Shown here piece by piece: positions 7,616 to 16,428 of a stretch of 64,000 bases of DNA. Under the pieces are notes generated by a model. The model saw only the letters and a program-made list of their open reading frames with translations, made no database searches and was not told the DNA's origin. The stretch is taken from assembly GCF_025685425.1 (NCBI RefSeq), contig NZ_JAGTAS010000052.1, positions 124,001 to 188,000 of the forward strand, written 5' to 3'. Each line of letters begins with the position of its first letter. Positions within the stretch are counted from its first letter, which is position 1. The DNA comes from Terriglobus albidus. GTDB lineage: Bacteria > Acidobacteriota > Terriglobia > Terriglobales > Acidobacteriaceae. The position numbers and the translations under genes are program-made.

Positions 7616-8566
7616 GTGAACTTCAACATTCTCGGTAACTCAGATATGCAGCTTTCTCCCATCGGATTCGGCGCCTGGGCTATCGGCGGCGGCGGATGGG
7701 CCTTCGGTTGGGGCGCGCAGGAAGATAAAGACTCCATCGCTGCCATCGAACGCGCTCTGGACCTCGGTGTCAATTGGATCGACACCGCTGCCGTCTACGG
7801 GCTGGGACACTCAGAAGAGGTCGTCGCCAAGGCGCTGCGCAAGTCTGCACACAAGCCTTGGATCTTCACCAAGTCCAGTATGGTGTGGGACGACAAGGGC
7901 AACATCACCAACTCCATGAAGCAGATCAAACGGGAGTGTGAAGACTCGCTACGCCGGCTGAATCTCGACGTGATCGATCTGTACCAGATTCACTGGCCGA
8001 AACCCGACGAAGAGATCGAAGAGGGCTGGACGGCGATGGCCGATCTGCAGCGCGAGGGCAAGGTGCGCTGGATCGGTGTCTCAAACTTCTCTGTCGACCA
8101 GATGAAGCGCGCGCAGAAGATTGCTCCCATCACCTCGCTGCAGCCGCCCTACTCCATGCTGAAGCGCGATTACGAGGCGGAGGTGCTTCCCTTCTGCCGG
8201 GAGAACGGCATCGGCGTTATTAACTACTCGCCCATGCAGAGCGGTATGCTCACCGGCAAGATGACCAAAGAGCGCGTCGCCCAGATGCCGGACGACGACT
8301 TCCGCAAACGCGCCCTGAATTACCAGGAGCCGAAGCTCTCGCAGAACCTCAAGGTCGCAGACAAGCTGAAAGAGATCGGGGCGAAGTACGGCGTGACTGC
8401 CGGCGTCATCGCCATCGCCTGGACGCTGAAGAATCCTGCGATCACGGCGGCCATTGTCGGCGGACGCAATCCGCAGCAGGTGGAGGAGACCGCGGCCGCG
8501 CTCGACTTCGTTCTGCCGGACGAGGAATACAAAGCGATCAACGACTATCTACAATCAAACGCATAG
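7616..8566 (+). CDS. Aldo/keto reductase
   Basis: This is a 316-residue NADPH-dependent aldo/keto reductase with a TIM barrel. The start is a GTG at 7616, because AAAGGAG lies 6 bp upstream and the protein then opens with the family's usual beta-hairpin (LGNSDMQLSPIGFGAW). An in-frame ATG at 7499 lies inside repeat copy d and should be ignored. The catalytic tetrad is visible: Asp and Tyr in DTAAVYG, Lys in IFTKSS and His in YQIHWP. The C-terminal GGRNPQQVEE resembles the cofactor phosphate-binding segment. The substrate is not predictable. The promoter must lie in or before the repeat. Confidence 0.9.
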   Translation: MNFNILGNSDMQLSPIGFGAWAIGGGGWAFGWGAQEDKDSIAAIERALDLGVNWIDTAAVYGLGHSEEVVAKALRKSAHKPWIFTKSSMVWDDKGNITNSMKQIKRECEDSLRRLNLDVIDLYQIHWPKPDEEIEEGWTAMADLQREGKVRWIGVSNFSVDQMKRAQKIAPITSLQPPYSMLKRDYEAEVLPFCRENGIGVINYSPMQSGMLTGKMTKERVAQMPDDDFRKRALNYQEPKLSQNLKVADKLKEIGAKYGVTAGVIAIAWTLKNPAITAAIVGGRNPQQVEETAAALDFVLPDEEYKAINDYLQSNA

Positions 8567-8623
8567 GCTTTGCGGCTCTGTCTATTCTTTGGATAGGCAG
8601 AGCTACACTGCGTGAGCATTTGT

Positions 8624-10180
8624 ATGAAGATTCTTACTGCAGAGCAGATGGGCGAGACGGACCGGCGCACCGCCGCGGAGTTCGGCTTCTCCATGCAGGA
8701 GTTGATGGAGAACGCCGGTATCTCCGTCGCGTGCTTTGCGCTGCGGCGTTATCCCGAGGCACGCCGCATCGTCGTCCTCTGCGGCAAGGGCAATAACGGG
8801 GGCGATGGCTTCGTCGCTGCCCGACGCCTGCACGCCTCCGCGCGGAAGGTCCAGGTGATCGTTCTGGCCGCAGGCAAAGACGATCTGCGGGGCGACGCCG
8901 CCCACGCCTTCAGCGCGCTGGACGCTCCGGTGACCTTCGCGACGGAAAATATCGTCCTTCCCGAAGCTGATCTCTATATCGACGCGATCTTCGGCACTGG
9001 ATTCAAGCCTCCGATACGTGGCCTGGCCTGCAACCTGCGAGAACAACTGATCCAGCTTGCAAAACCTGTTTTGGCCGTCGATCTTCCCTCGGGGTGGGAT
9101 GCGGACTCGCACGAACCTACCGCCGGGGGGGCATTTCCCGCCGACTCTGTCGTAACCTTTACCGCCCCGAAGCCGGCGCACATCTTCGGACAGTTGAACC
9201 GGGATGCTGCTTTCGGTGCAGTCGCAGTTGCCCCGATCGGCTCTCCCGCGGAATCTCTGCCCAAAACCGACCTTACCTGGACCGGCTCCTCCAAAGCGCT
9301 GACGGAGGCGCCTCGCCCACTGAACAGCAACAAGGGACGCTTCGGACACGTTCTGGTGCTCGGCGGCTCGAGAGGAAAATCCGGAGCCGCGGCAATGGCT
9401 TCACTCGCAGCACTGCGTTCCGGCGCGGGCCTGGTTACAGCCGCGGTGCCTGATTCCGTGCTCGATTCCGTAGCGCGCATTGCTCCGGAGTTGATGAGCC
9501 TGCCGCTTCAGGAGACCGGAGGTCATGTTGCCCTGGCGAACTTCGACACGCGCACGCAGTGGCTGGAGAAGATCAGCGTTCTCGCCATCGGCCCCGGCCT
9601 GGGAACACAGCCGGAGACGACCGAGTTCGTTCGGCGCACAGTGCTAAAAACAGCTCTTCCGATCGTTATCGATGCCGATGCCCTGAATGCCTTTGCCGAA
9701 AAACCAGAGCTATTGCGCGCACAGGCCGGACGCGTGATGGTGTTGACACCGCACCCAGGTGAGATGGCGCGCCTTCTTCGTATCTCTGTCAAAGAAGTAG
9801 AGGCCGACCGAATCGGAATTGCCCGTCACTATGCCACCGATCGCAACCTGACCCTGGTGCTGAAGGGCTGGCGGACTCTGGTGGCCCATCCGGATGGAGA
9901 GATCTCGGTCAACACCACCGGACACCCCGCGATGTCGAAGGGCGGCAGTGGAGACATTCTGACAGGCATTGTTGCAGCCATGCTGGCTCAGTATCCCGAT
10001 CACGTCAAAGACGCCGTAAACGCCGCCGTCTATCTGCATGGTCTCGCCGGCATGATGGCTGCGCGCCACCAGGACGAACATACGGTGCTCGCCACCGACA
10101 CATTGGCCCATCTGAGCGACGCCTTCCGCTACTGTACCGCGGACGAAGACGGCCTCACCTGGGTTGGAGGACTTCGCTAG
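8624..10180 (+). CDS. nnrD: Bifunctional NAD(P)HX epimerase/dehydratase
   Basis: This enzyme repairs damaged (hydrated) NAD(P)H by epimerising the R form and dehydrating the S form with ADP or ATP. The N-terminal YjeF_N domain shows GKGNNGGDGFVAARRL, DAIFGTG and DLPSGWDAD. The C-terminal carbohydrate-kinase-like domain starts near NKGRFGHVLVLGG and includes VIDADALNAF, TPHPGEMARL and MSKGGSGDILTG. The fused two-domain form is common in bacteria. The ATG at 8624 (MKILTAEQM) is preferred to a GTG at 8612, which adds four residues; neither has a strong Shine-Dalgarno sequence. tsaE begins 4 bp after the stop, a widespread gene pair. Confidence 0.93.
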   Translation: MKILTAEQMGETDRRTAAEFGFSMQELMENAGISVACFALRRYPEARRIVVLCGKGNNGGDGFVAARRLHASARKVQVIVLAAGKDDLRGDAAHAFSALDAPVTFATENIVLPEADLYIDAIFGTGFKPPIRGLACNLREQLIQLAKPVLAVDLPSGWDADSHEPTAGGAFPADSVVTFTAPKPAHIFGQLNRDAAFGAVAVAPIGSPAESLPKTDLTWTGSSKALTEAPRPLNSNKGRFGHVLVLGGSRGKSGAAAMASLAALRSGAGLVTAAVPDSVLDSVARIAPELMSLPLQETGGHVALANFDTRTQWLEKISVLAIGPGLGTQPETTEFVRRTVLKTALPIVIDADALNAFAEKPELLRAQAGRVMVLTPHPGEMARLLRISVKEVEADRIGIARHYATDRNLTLVLKGWRTLVAHPDGEISVNTTGHPAMSKGGSGDILTGIVAAMLAQYPDHVKDAVNAAVYLHGLAGMMAARHQDEHTVLATDTLAHLSDAFRYCTADEDGLTWVGGLR

Positions 10181-10184
10181 ATTC

Positions 10185-10622
10185 ATGCTGGTAAAGAGAT
10201 TCAAGACCCGCTCCGTGGAGGGCACACTTGCTCTTGGCCCGAATATGGCCGAGAAGCTGATGCCGACACCGAAGCTAATTCTGCTGCGCGGCGAGTTAGG
10301 CGCTGGAAAGACCACCCTGGTGAAAGGTATCGCCCAGGCACTGACCGGAGTCGATCCAGAAGAGGTCACCAGCCCGACCTTCACGCTAGTGCACGAGTAT
10401 GCGGGACCCAAGGTGCATCTGTATCACCTCGACCTCTACCGCCTGGAAAAGGAAGAAGAGCTCGCGGCGCTGGGTATCGATGAGATGGCTTCGCAGCCTG
10501 ATGCGCTTGTTCTGGTGGAGTGGGGTGATAAGTTCCAGAGCGTGATTCAGCGCGCGGATGGACAGATCATGATGCGGGCGAATGATCTGGATGAGCGGGA
10601 GATCTTTTTGGAGATTTTGTAG
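10185..10622 (+). CDS. tsaE: tRNA threonylcarbamoyladenosine biosynthesis ATPase TsaE
   Basis: TsaE is the P-loop ATPase that works with TsaB and TsaD in making the t6A base of tRNAs reading ANN codons. The Walker A motif is GELGAGKTTL at about residue 36, and the TsaE-specific TSPTFTLVHEYAG and HLDLYRL segments follow. The length (145 residues) is normal. The ATG at 10185 is preferred to an in-frame TTG at 10164 that overlaps nnrD. It is almost certainly cotranscribed with nnrD. TsaB and TsaD are not in this window. Confidence 0.93.
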   Translation: MLVKRFKTRSVEGTLALGPNMAEKLMPTPKLILLRGELGAGKTTLVKGIAQALTGVDPEEVTSPTFTLVHEYAGPKVHLYHLDLYRLEKEEELAALGIDEMASQPDALVLVEWGDKFQSVIQRADGQIMMRANDLDEREIFLEIL

Positions 10623-10643
10623 GAGCGCTCTGAGTGGCACGAA

Positions 10644-10797
10644 CTGGGTGCCCCACATACGCGAAGTTTATGTGGGATTATCGAGCGAAGCTCGATCCAG
10701 GGAGTGCCAGATTAGAAATAGATTCCTGCGGGATGGCTAAAACGGTTCGCGCATAGCGCGAATGCCGACATAAGCTTCGCGTATGTGGGGCACCCAG
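10644..10797. repeat. Family C element with perfect 23-bp terminal inverted repeats
   Basis: The left end (10644-10666) starts CTGGGTGCCCCACATACGCG, and its exact 23-bp reverse complement ends the element at 10775-10797. The 154-bp unit fills most of the gap between tsaE and the convergent TonB-like gene. It contains smaller palindromes (ATCGAGCGAAGCTCGAT and TTCGCGCATAGCGCGAA). It has no coding capacity, and no target duplication is obvious. Related GTGGGGCACCC cores occur at 15066-15153, 26131-26215, 33823 and 56163. Confidence 0.75.
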
Positions 10798-10805
10798 AGT
10801 ATGGG

Positions 10806-11453
10806 CTAATTCGATTCCAGCGTGATGCACTCCCATCCACATCCGCCGGGATGTCTGCGCCGGTCGAAGTGGAAGTGCAGTTCCTGCTCGCTGCTGATGG
10901 GTCTGCCGTTCTTCGTTGCGGGATGAAAGACCCACTGCTGTACTGTCGCCAGCACCATCTGATCGATCTGCGTTCCCATCCCTCTCCGTGCGTGCACGCG
11001 GGCGATGTGGCCGGTATCGTCGATCTGCAGGTCGACGAAGATATCACCGGTAGCGCCGACCTCTGACAGGTCAGGACGCTCCTGAGGGAACGCCTGCACG
11101 AAGGCGATGCTCACGTTGCCGTCACCCAACGCTTCATTGCCGCGCTCGCCCGGAGGATCGACCGGAGGCATCACCAAAACCGGAGCCTCCACCAACTTCT
11201 TCGGAAGGGCGTGGCGCTTGAGGGCTCGCTTCACCTCATGCGTCTGCGAGAGTTTTCCGGGGTTGTAGGTCATAAGTACTCTCGCGCCCTGACGGGTTCC
11301 GGCCGGCTTCAGCTTCCGAGCGCCAATCCACCAGGCATTTGCCACCAGAAAGAGAGCGAGCAGATGCAGCCCGGTCGAAACAGCACACCTACCCTGCTGC
11401 GTCTGCAGCAGGAGCGCCGATCGCTGTCTCCACACCAGCAACTGCTCTCCCAT
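10806..11453 (-). CDS. TonB-family energy transducer protein
   Basis: This is a protein of about 215 residues with one membrane segment near residues 26-42, a linker, and a C-terminal TonB_C-type domain (GDIFVDLQIDDTGHIARV, then a VLATVQQWVFHPATKNGRP stretch). It probably couples the inner-membrane proton gradient to outer-membrane receptors such as the one at 19472, though pairing with a specific receptor cannot be shown. The start at 11453 is chosen because AGGAG lies about 11 bp upstream; ATG at 11480 is an alternative, and longer versions would overlap the divergent gene. No exbB or exbD lies nearby. The linker is only mildly proline-rich. Confidence 0.72.
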   Translation of the reverse strand: MGEQLLVWRQRSALLLQTQQGRCAVSTGLHLLALFLVANAWWIGARKLKPAGTRQGARVLMTYNPGKLSQTHEVKRALKRHALPKKLVEAPVLVMPPVDPPGERGNEALGDGNVSIAFVQAFPQERPDLSEVGATGDIFVDLQIDDTGHIARVHARRGMGTQIDQMVLATVQQWVFHPATKNGRPISSEQELHFHFDRRRHPGGCGWECITLESN

Positions 11454-11548
11454 GAGGACCGTCTCTCCTATGCGGCCCATCGTACCGCAGTGATTCGGCT
11501 GGAAGCGATGGCTTTCCTGCGATACAGACTGCGAGATAGACTGCTGCG

Positions 11549-12085
11549 GTGAAACTCCTGCCATTGTCAGCCGTCGTCGCGACCGCACTCCTCTGCCCTG
11601 TTCTTCCTGCCCAGACATCGAAGGTAAACCTCGATCCCAAGGTCCCTGCTGCCAAGACGCTACCGCCTTTTTCCGGTACCTGGATATTAAATCAGCAGCG
11701 CAGCAAGCTGACGCGGCGGATCGAGGGCGAGAGCAAAGCGGTCATCCAGTACGACGGCAAGACCTGGCACTACATCCACTCGCACCAGGAGACTCCAAAT
11801 GACGAACCCGAGGCGTGGCAGGTGACATTGGAAGTCAACTCACCGAAGCTGCATGTCGAACCGGGCGATGAGGTCACCTTCCGCTCTCGAATCCGCCGGC
11901 AGGGTAACGCTATGTTATTGGAAGAATGGGGTACGACCGGGCACGGCCAGAAAATTCACAACACCGTGCGCTACACCCTGGAAGATAGCAACAATACGCT
12001 GGTGCAGACCGAGGTCTCGGTCGGTCCGCTCGGCCCCGTACGTAATGTCTACGTCCTGGAGCGCGTGCGGACCACTGCAGAGTGA
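11549..12085 (+). CDS. Secreted protein, unknown function
   Basis: This is a 178-residue protein with a GTG start and a signal peptide (MKLLPLSAVVATALLCPVLPAQ). I do not recognise a named domain. FSGTWILNQQRSKL at about residue 41 is a beginning often seen in small acidobacterial exported proteins with a lipocalin-like barrel, and the rest alternates in a beta-strand pattern. It is probably periplasmic. It is divergent from the TonB-like gene and convergent with the transpeptidase gene, with only 6 bp between the two stops. Confidence 0.7.
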   Translation: MKLLPLSAVVATALLCPVLPAQTSKVNLDPKVPAAKTLPPFSGTWILNQQRSKLTRRIEGESKAVIQYDGKTWHYIHSHQETPNDEPEAWQVTLEVNSPKLHVEPGDEVTFRSRIRRQGNAMLLEEWGTTGHGQKIHNTVRYTLEDSNNTLVQTEVSVGPLGPVRNVYVLERVRTTAE

Positions 12086-12091
12086 GAAGAA

Positions 12092-13423
12092 TTACTGCGA
12101 TACACCCACAGCAACCTGCTTGGGCTCGTCCGCGCCGGCGGCAGTCGTCGCCGGAGCCGTCTTCTGCAGGAAGTAGCTCTTATCTGCCATTGCACGATAG
12201 AAGAGCCCAGTCAGCTCCGCCGCCTTCGGACCAAAGGTCGGGCGTCCGCCTTCCAGGAAGAAGACCGTCACCATCCGGCCGATCGGGGTATCCGCGTAGG
12301 AGGCGAACCAGCCATAGCGGGTTCCGTTATTGGAGCAAGTGCCGGTCTTGCCCAGCACAGGGAACTCCTTGAAGTTGGCCCGCAGTGAGCGTGCGGTACC
12401 GTAACGGGCGTCCACCGCGCCGGCCATGCCGGGCAACATCTCCGGAATCAGCGGAGCGATATCGAGGGTCCGCTTCACCTTTGGCTGGAAGTTCGCCACA
12501 GCGTCCGCCGTAGTGGGATGCTGCAGGTAGTAGAGCGTGCCACCGTTGGCGATCGCGGAGACCAAAGCACCGAGTTGCAGCGGGGTCATCGAGATGCTCT
12601 CACCAAAGGAGCACATGCGGCCCACGCCACCCAGCTTCTCCGGCAGTTCCTCATCGGGATAGACACCGAGCTGCTCGCCCTCAATGTTGTAGCCGGCCAG
12701 CTCGCCCAGGCCGAACATGTTGGCGTAGTGTTTGACCCTCTCAAAGCCCATGCGGCGGCCCAAAACTTCAAAGTACGGATTCACCGACTTGGCCAGCGCG
12801 TAGTCCAGATCCACGTTGTAGTGGCCGCCGAGGTTGACCGGCGTGTCGTGCTTGATCAGGCCCTCGGAGAGAGCCGCCAGGGCCACACTCAGCTTGATGG
12901 TGGAGCAGGGTTCAGCTCCGCGCGAGAGCGCCAGCTTCTGGTTGACCATGGCCAGGACACGGCCGTTAGTGGGATCGATCGCCACCGCAGTGCCATTCAT
13001 ATTGCCCAGGGCCTGAATCAGCGACTCGCGAACGACCGGATCTTCTCCGGCTGTAACATCGCCCAACGTCAGATTGTCCGCAAAGGAACTCGCCGTAAAC
13101 CGCTCAGAGAAACGGCTGGCGCGGGTTCTCTTAACAGCCAATTTTGGAGAAGCGCCACGCTTCCCTTTTGCGGCAACAACCTTTGACCTCGAAGACGGCG
13201 CTGCCTTGGTGGCTGCTGCCGATTTGCCGGCGCGGCGGCTATGCTGCAGGCCGGCGAGATGCGCCTTTCCGCGAGTACTCTCCTGTACCTTAGCGCCTCC
13301 GCGGGTATGCCTTGCGCTTGTCGGCGTGGGGTCGGCCGCCAGTGCGGCGGTGGTGGAAACAGCGAGAATACCTACAACGAGTCCTGGAAGAAAGTTCCTG
13401 AAGCCCTGAATCATGCGTCGCAC
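12092..13423 (-). CDS. Penicillin-binding transpeptidase-domain protein
   Basis: This is a DD-transpeptidase or carboxypeptidase-like protein. A signal or anchor (FLPGLVVGILAVSTTAALA) is followed by a Lys/Ala/Arg-rich linker to about residue 110, then a lone transpeptidase domain. The active-site motifs are STIK (about residue 173), SVN (about 211) and KTG in LGKTGTCSNNG (about 357). At 443 residues it lacks the N-terminal pedestal of class B PBPs such as FtsI and any glycosyltransferase domain. It lies downstream of ftsZ in the same direction, so a role in septal wall synthesis is attractive but unproven. A class D beta-lactamase-like activity is the main alternative. Confidence 0.82.
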   Translation of the reverse strand: MRRMIQGFRNFLPGLVVGILAVSTTAALAADPTPTSARHTRGGAKVQESTRGKAHLAGLQHSRRAGKSAAATKAAPSSRSKVVAAKGKRGASPKLAVKRTRASRFSERFTASSFADNLTLGDVTAGEDPVVRESLIQALGNMNGTAVAIDPTNGRVLAMVNQKLALSRGAEPCSTIKLSVALAALSEGLIKHDTPVNLGGHYNVDLDYALAKSVNPYFEVLGRRMGFERVKHYANMFGLGELAGYNIEGEQLGVYPDEELPEKLGGVGRMCSFGESISMTPLQLGALVSAIANGGTLYYLQHPTTADAVANFQPKVKRTLDIAPLIPEMLPGMAGAVDARYGTARSLRANFKEFPVLGKTGTCSNNGTRYGWFASYADTPIGRMVTVFFLEGGRPTFGPKAAELTGLFYRAMADKSYFLQKTAPATTAAGADEPKQVAVGVSQ

Positions 13424-13551
13424 ATCCCTGCGCCAACCCGTGCTAAGCGCCGATCTTTATTCTTTTTATCCTACCTTGACCTGACCAAAATCGATCAGAC
13501 CCGGCGCCATACAACTTTAGACGCGTTTGCCCAATACGGAACGCGTTTTTT

Positions 13552-14934
13552 TTACATGCCTCCACGCCGTAGAAACGCTGGAATGTCCAGCTCATCCTGC
13601 TCTTGACGTACGGTAGCCGACGGAGTGGAGGCAAAAGTTGCCACCGGCTCGGGAACCACAGGGGCAGCCGCGACCGGCGCGGGCTGTTCGACCGGTACCG
13701 GCGCCGCCACCTCCGGCGTGGTCTCTACCCATTGCTGCGGCGGCGGAGCAGCGGACTCACGGCGCTCGCGGCCGGTCAGGAAGAACTCGTCTTCGAAGAC
13801 CGAGGGCGACTCGGGCCGCTGGGCGATTGGAATCTCCACCTTTTGCATGACCGGAGTCTCGCTGGCAAAACGCGGCATCGCCGAGGGCCGGGCGTCATAG
13901 CGGACCGCAGGCTCCAGCGCCTCCTGCAACATCCGCTCGCGGCGCTGCGGCATCTCCTGCTTGAAGCCGGTGGCGATAACGGTAATCTTCACATCCTCAC
14001 CCATCGACTCATCCTGCACCGCACCGAAGATGATGTTGGCATCTTCATGCGCGGCGTTCTGAATGATGGTGGAGGCTTCGTTTACCTCGCTCAGCTTCAG
14101 TGAGCTCGATCCGGTGATGTTGATCAGGATGCCCCGTGCGCCATCGATGGCTCCGGCTTCCAGCAGCGGCGAAGCCATGGCGGCAATTGCAGCTTCCACC
14201 GCACGATTCTGTCCCGCGCGTACCGCTGTTCCCATCACGGCATAGCCCATGCCCGCCATCGTCGTCTTCACGTCGGCGAAGTCGCGGTTGATGATGCCGG
14301 GGATGGTGATGATGTCCGAGATTCCCTGCACGCCCTGACGCAGCACATCATCCGCAATACGGAAGCTCTCGAAGAAGCCTGCGTCCTTAGCGACGGCCAG
14401 CAGCTTTTCGTTGGGAATAACGATGACGGTGTCAACGGCGTCCAGCAGCTCCTGCAGGCCACGCTCGGCCTGCATCATGCGGCGCTTGCCTTCAAACCCA
14501 AACGGCCGCGTCACCACAGCCACGGTCAGCGCACCCATCTCGCTGGCCAGCGAAGCGATCACCGGAGCGGAGCCGGTTCCCGTACCTCCGCCCAGACCGG
14601 CCGTGACAAAGACCATGTCCGCGCCTTCCAGCGCCTCAATGATCTTGTCGGAGTCCTCCAGAGCCGCACGGCGGCCCACATCCGGATTCGCGCCGGCGCC
14701 CAGACCTGAGGTCAGCTTGACACCCAGCTGCAACTTAACCGGCGCCAGAGAGCCCTCGAGCGCCTGAGCGTCGGTATTGGCAGCGATAAACTCCACGCCT
14801 TCCACCTTGGCCGCAATCATGCGATTGACCGCATTGCCGCCACCACCGCCTACGCCGATGACCTTAATCTTGGCGCCGGTGCGGGTCTCATCGTTGTAGT
14901 GGATGCGGATCGGATCTTGGGGCGTATTCGACAT
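13552..14934 (-). CDS. ftsZ: Cell division protein FtsZ
   Basis: FtsZ is the tubulin-like GTPase that forms the cytokinetic ring. The N-terminal nucleotide site shows [12 protein letters not shown], and the tubulin signature [13 protein letters not shown] lies at about residue 115. The T7 catalytic loop falls around [15 protein letters not shown]. The C-terminal 100 or so residues are a Pro/Ala/Glu-rich linker ending in the conserved tail [11 protein letters not shown], which binds FtsA. The length is 460 residues. It follows ftsA after a 264-bp gap holding a family C repeat, so ftsZ probably has its own promoter. A transpeptidase gene follows. Confidence 0.97.
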   Translation of the reverse strand: MSNTPQDPIRIHYNDETRTGAKIKVIGVGGGGGNAVNRMIAAKVEGVEFIAANTDAQALEGSLAPVKLQLGVKLTSGLGAGANPDVGRRAALEDSDKIIEALEGADMVFVTAGLGGGTGTGSAPVIASLASEMGALTVAVVTRPFGFEGKRRMMQAERGLQELLDAVDTVIVIPNEKLLAVAKDAGFFESFRIADDVLRQGVQGISDIITIPGIINRDFADVKTTMAGMGYAVMGTAVRAGQNRAVEAAIAAMASPLLEAGAIDGARGILINITGSSSLKLSEVNEASTIIQNAAHEDANIIFGAVQDESMGEDVKITVIATGFKQEMPQRRERMLQEALEPAVRYDARPSAMPRFASETPVMQKVEIPIAQRPESPSVFEDEFFLTGRERRESAAPPPQQWVETTPEVAAPVPVEQPAPVAAAPVVPEPVATFASTPSATVRQEQDELDIPAFLRRGGM

Positions 14935-15065
14935 GGGAATGCGTTAACTCCTGCGTTAATGGTCATTCTGTCATTCGTCCGCGTGCAAAGAAATGCGGAA
15001 AAGCAAATGACGGTTATCAAAGTCGATTCCTGAGGCCGAATCAGGACCCAACGCCATAGCTGTAT

Positions 15066-15153
15066 CGCGAATATCCCACCCATCGCGTATCGGGGACCCC
15101 GACGAACTTCCTTCGTTGGGGTGATTTGCGATGGATGGGGCACCCAGGACCGG
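15066..15153. repeat. Family C-like inverted repeat between ftsA and ftsZ
   Basis: The segment runs from TATCCCACCCATCGCG to CGATGGATGGGGCACCC, enclosing GGGGACCCCGACGAAC and TTCGTTGGGG. It forms nested imperfect hairpins with the GGGGCACCC core seen in other gaps. It splits ftsA from ftsZ, which are often adjacent, and could end or attenuate the upstream transcript. No clear U-tract is present. Confidence 0.55.
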
Positions 15154-15198
15154 GACCTGCCGTAGATCAAGGCTTCATTTGGCGTTGGATGACACACA

Positions 15199-16428
15199 CT
15201 ACATCGTGCCGGCGAAGATCGCCTTCAGCTTGGCGCGAAGGCCCATCTCTTCACTGGCACGGCGCACCTGCGTGCGATGTGTATACAGCAACATGCCAAT
15301 CAGAGCCGCAAACTCCGGCTGCGCCAGCTCCTCGGGCATGCGTGACAGCGGTACCGGATAGCCAACGCGTGCCGGTACACGCAGCATGCTCTCAGCGACA
15401 TCCAACAGGCCAACCAGCTTGGCCGAGCCACCGGTCAGAACCAGGCCGGCGCCGAGCGCTTCCAGCACACCGCCCTGCCGCAGGTTCTCTCGCAGCATCT
15501 GCATCAGCTCACGCGCTCGCGGCTCAAGAATCTCCGCCAGGTAGCGATGACGTACGATGCGTGCCGGCTGTCCTCCGCTGAGCGCCAGGTTGCCGCCAAT
15601 CTCAATCTCATTCAACTGCGGCACACTCGTCACAACACAGTTGCCCCAGACCTGTTTCAACTGCTCGGCCTCTTCAACGGGCACATGGAGGCCGACCGCA
15701 AGATCGTTCGTGAAGTGATCACCGCCGATCGGCAGTACAGCCGTATGCGCGACCGCGCCCTCGAAGAAGACCACCATCTCTGTAGTGCTGGCCCCGATAT
15801 CCGCAATGCAGACACCGAGCTCGCGCTCATCGGCACTGAGAACAGCCTCAGCCGCGGCAATGCCCTCATAAACTGTGTCCAATACCTCGAGGCCGGCCTT
15901 GTTTGCGCAGGTCACAACCGACTGCGCAACACCTCCGGAGCAGGTGGAGAGGTGAAGGTTTACTTCAAGCTTCGTACCCACCATCCCGACAGGATCATGG
16001 ATACCCGGCTGGTCGTCCAGGATGAACTCCTGTGGCAACAGGTGCAGAATCTCGCGATCCGCCGGCAAAGCCACGGAGCGTGCGCGATCTACAGCCGCCT
16101 TGACTTCTTCGCGCGTGATCTCACGCATGCGACTGCCCATGCTGATGCCACCGCGGCTGTTGACGCCACGCACATGCATACCGCCGACGCCAACGATAGC
16201 TGTCTCGATCCCTGCCTTGGCTGTACGTTCGGCGGCAAGCGCAGCGCGATTGATCGCATCTGCGGCCGGGCCGAGATCGGCGATCAGCCCCTTGCGCATG
16301 CCTTTCGACGTCTCAATGCCGTGGCCGCGATAGCGCAGCACGCCGTCCTGAACCTCGCCCACCAGCACGCAGCTCTTGGAGTTACCTGCATCCAGAACCG
16401 TAATCAGAGTCTCTTCACGAGGTTTCAC
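15199..16428 (-). CDS. ftsA: Cell division protein FtsA
   Basis: FtsA is the actin-fold ATPase that anchors FtsZ polymers to the membrane. The GTG start at 16428 is chosen because it overlaps the ftsQ stop as GTGA and opens on ETLITVLDAGNSKSC, the phosphate-1 motif. Other actin-fold motifs are CIADIGASTTEMVVF (phosphate 2) and GAGLVLTGGSAKLVG (adenosine). The 1C-type domain falls around IPQEFILDDQPGIHDP. At 409 residues the length is normal. It ends KLKAIFAGTM, which may act as the amphipathic membrane helix. Translation is probably coupled to ftsQ. Confidence 0.96.
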   Translation of the reverse strand: MKPREETLITVLDAGNSKSCVLVGEVQDGVLRYRGHGIETSKGMRKGLIADLGPAADAINRAALAAERTAKAGIETAIVGVGGMHVRGVNSRGGISMGSRMREITREEVKAAVDRARSVALPADREILHLLPQEFILDDQPGIHDPVGMVGTKLEVNLHLSTCSGGVAQSVVTCANKAGLEVLDTVYEGIAAAEAVLSADERELGVCIADIGASTTEMVVFFEGAVAHTAVLPIGGDHFTNDLAVGLHVPVEEAEQLKQVWGNCVVTSVPQLNEIEIGGNLALSGGQPARIVRHRYLAEILEPRARELMQMLRENLRQGGVLEALGAGLVLTGGSAKLVGLLDVAESMLRVPARVGYPVPLSRMPEELAQPEFAALIGMLLYTHRTQVRRASEEMGLRAKLKAIFAGTM

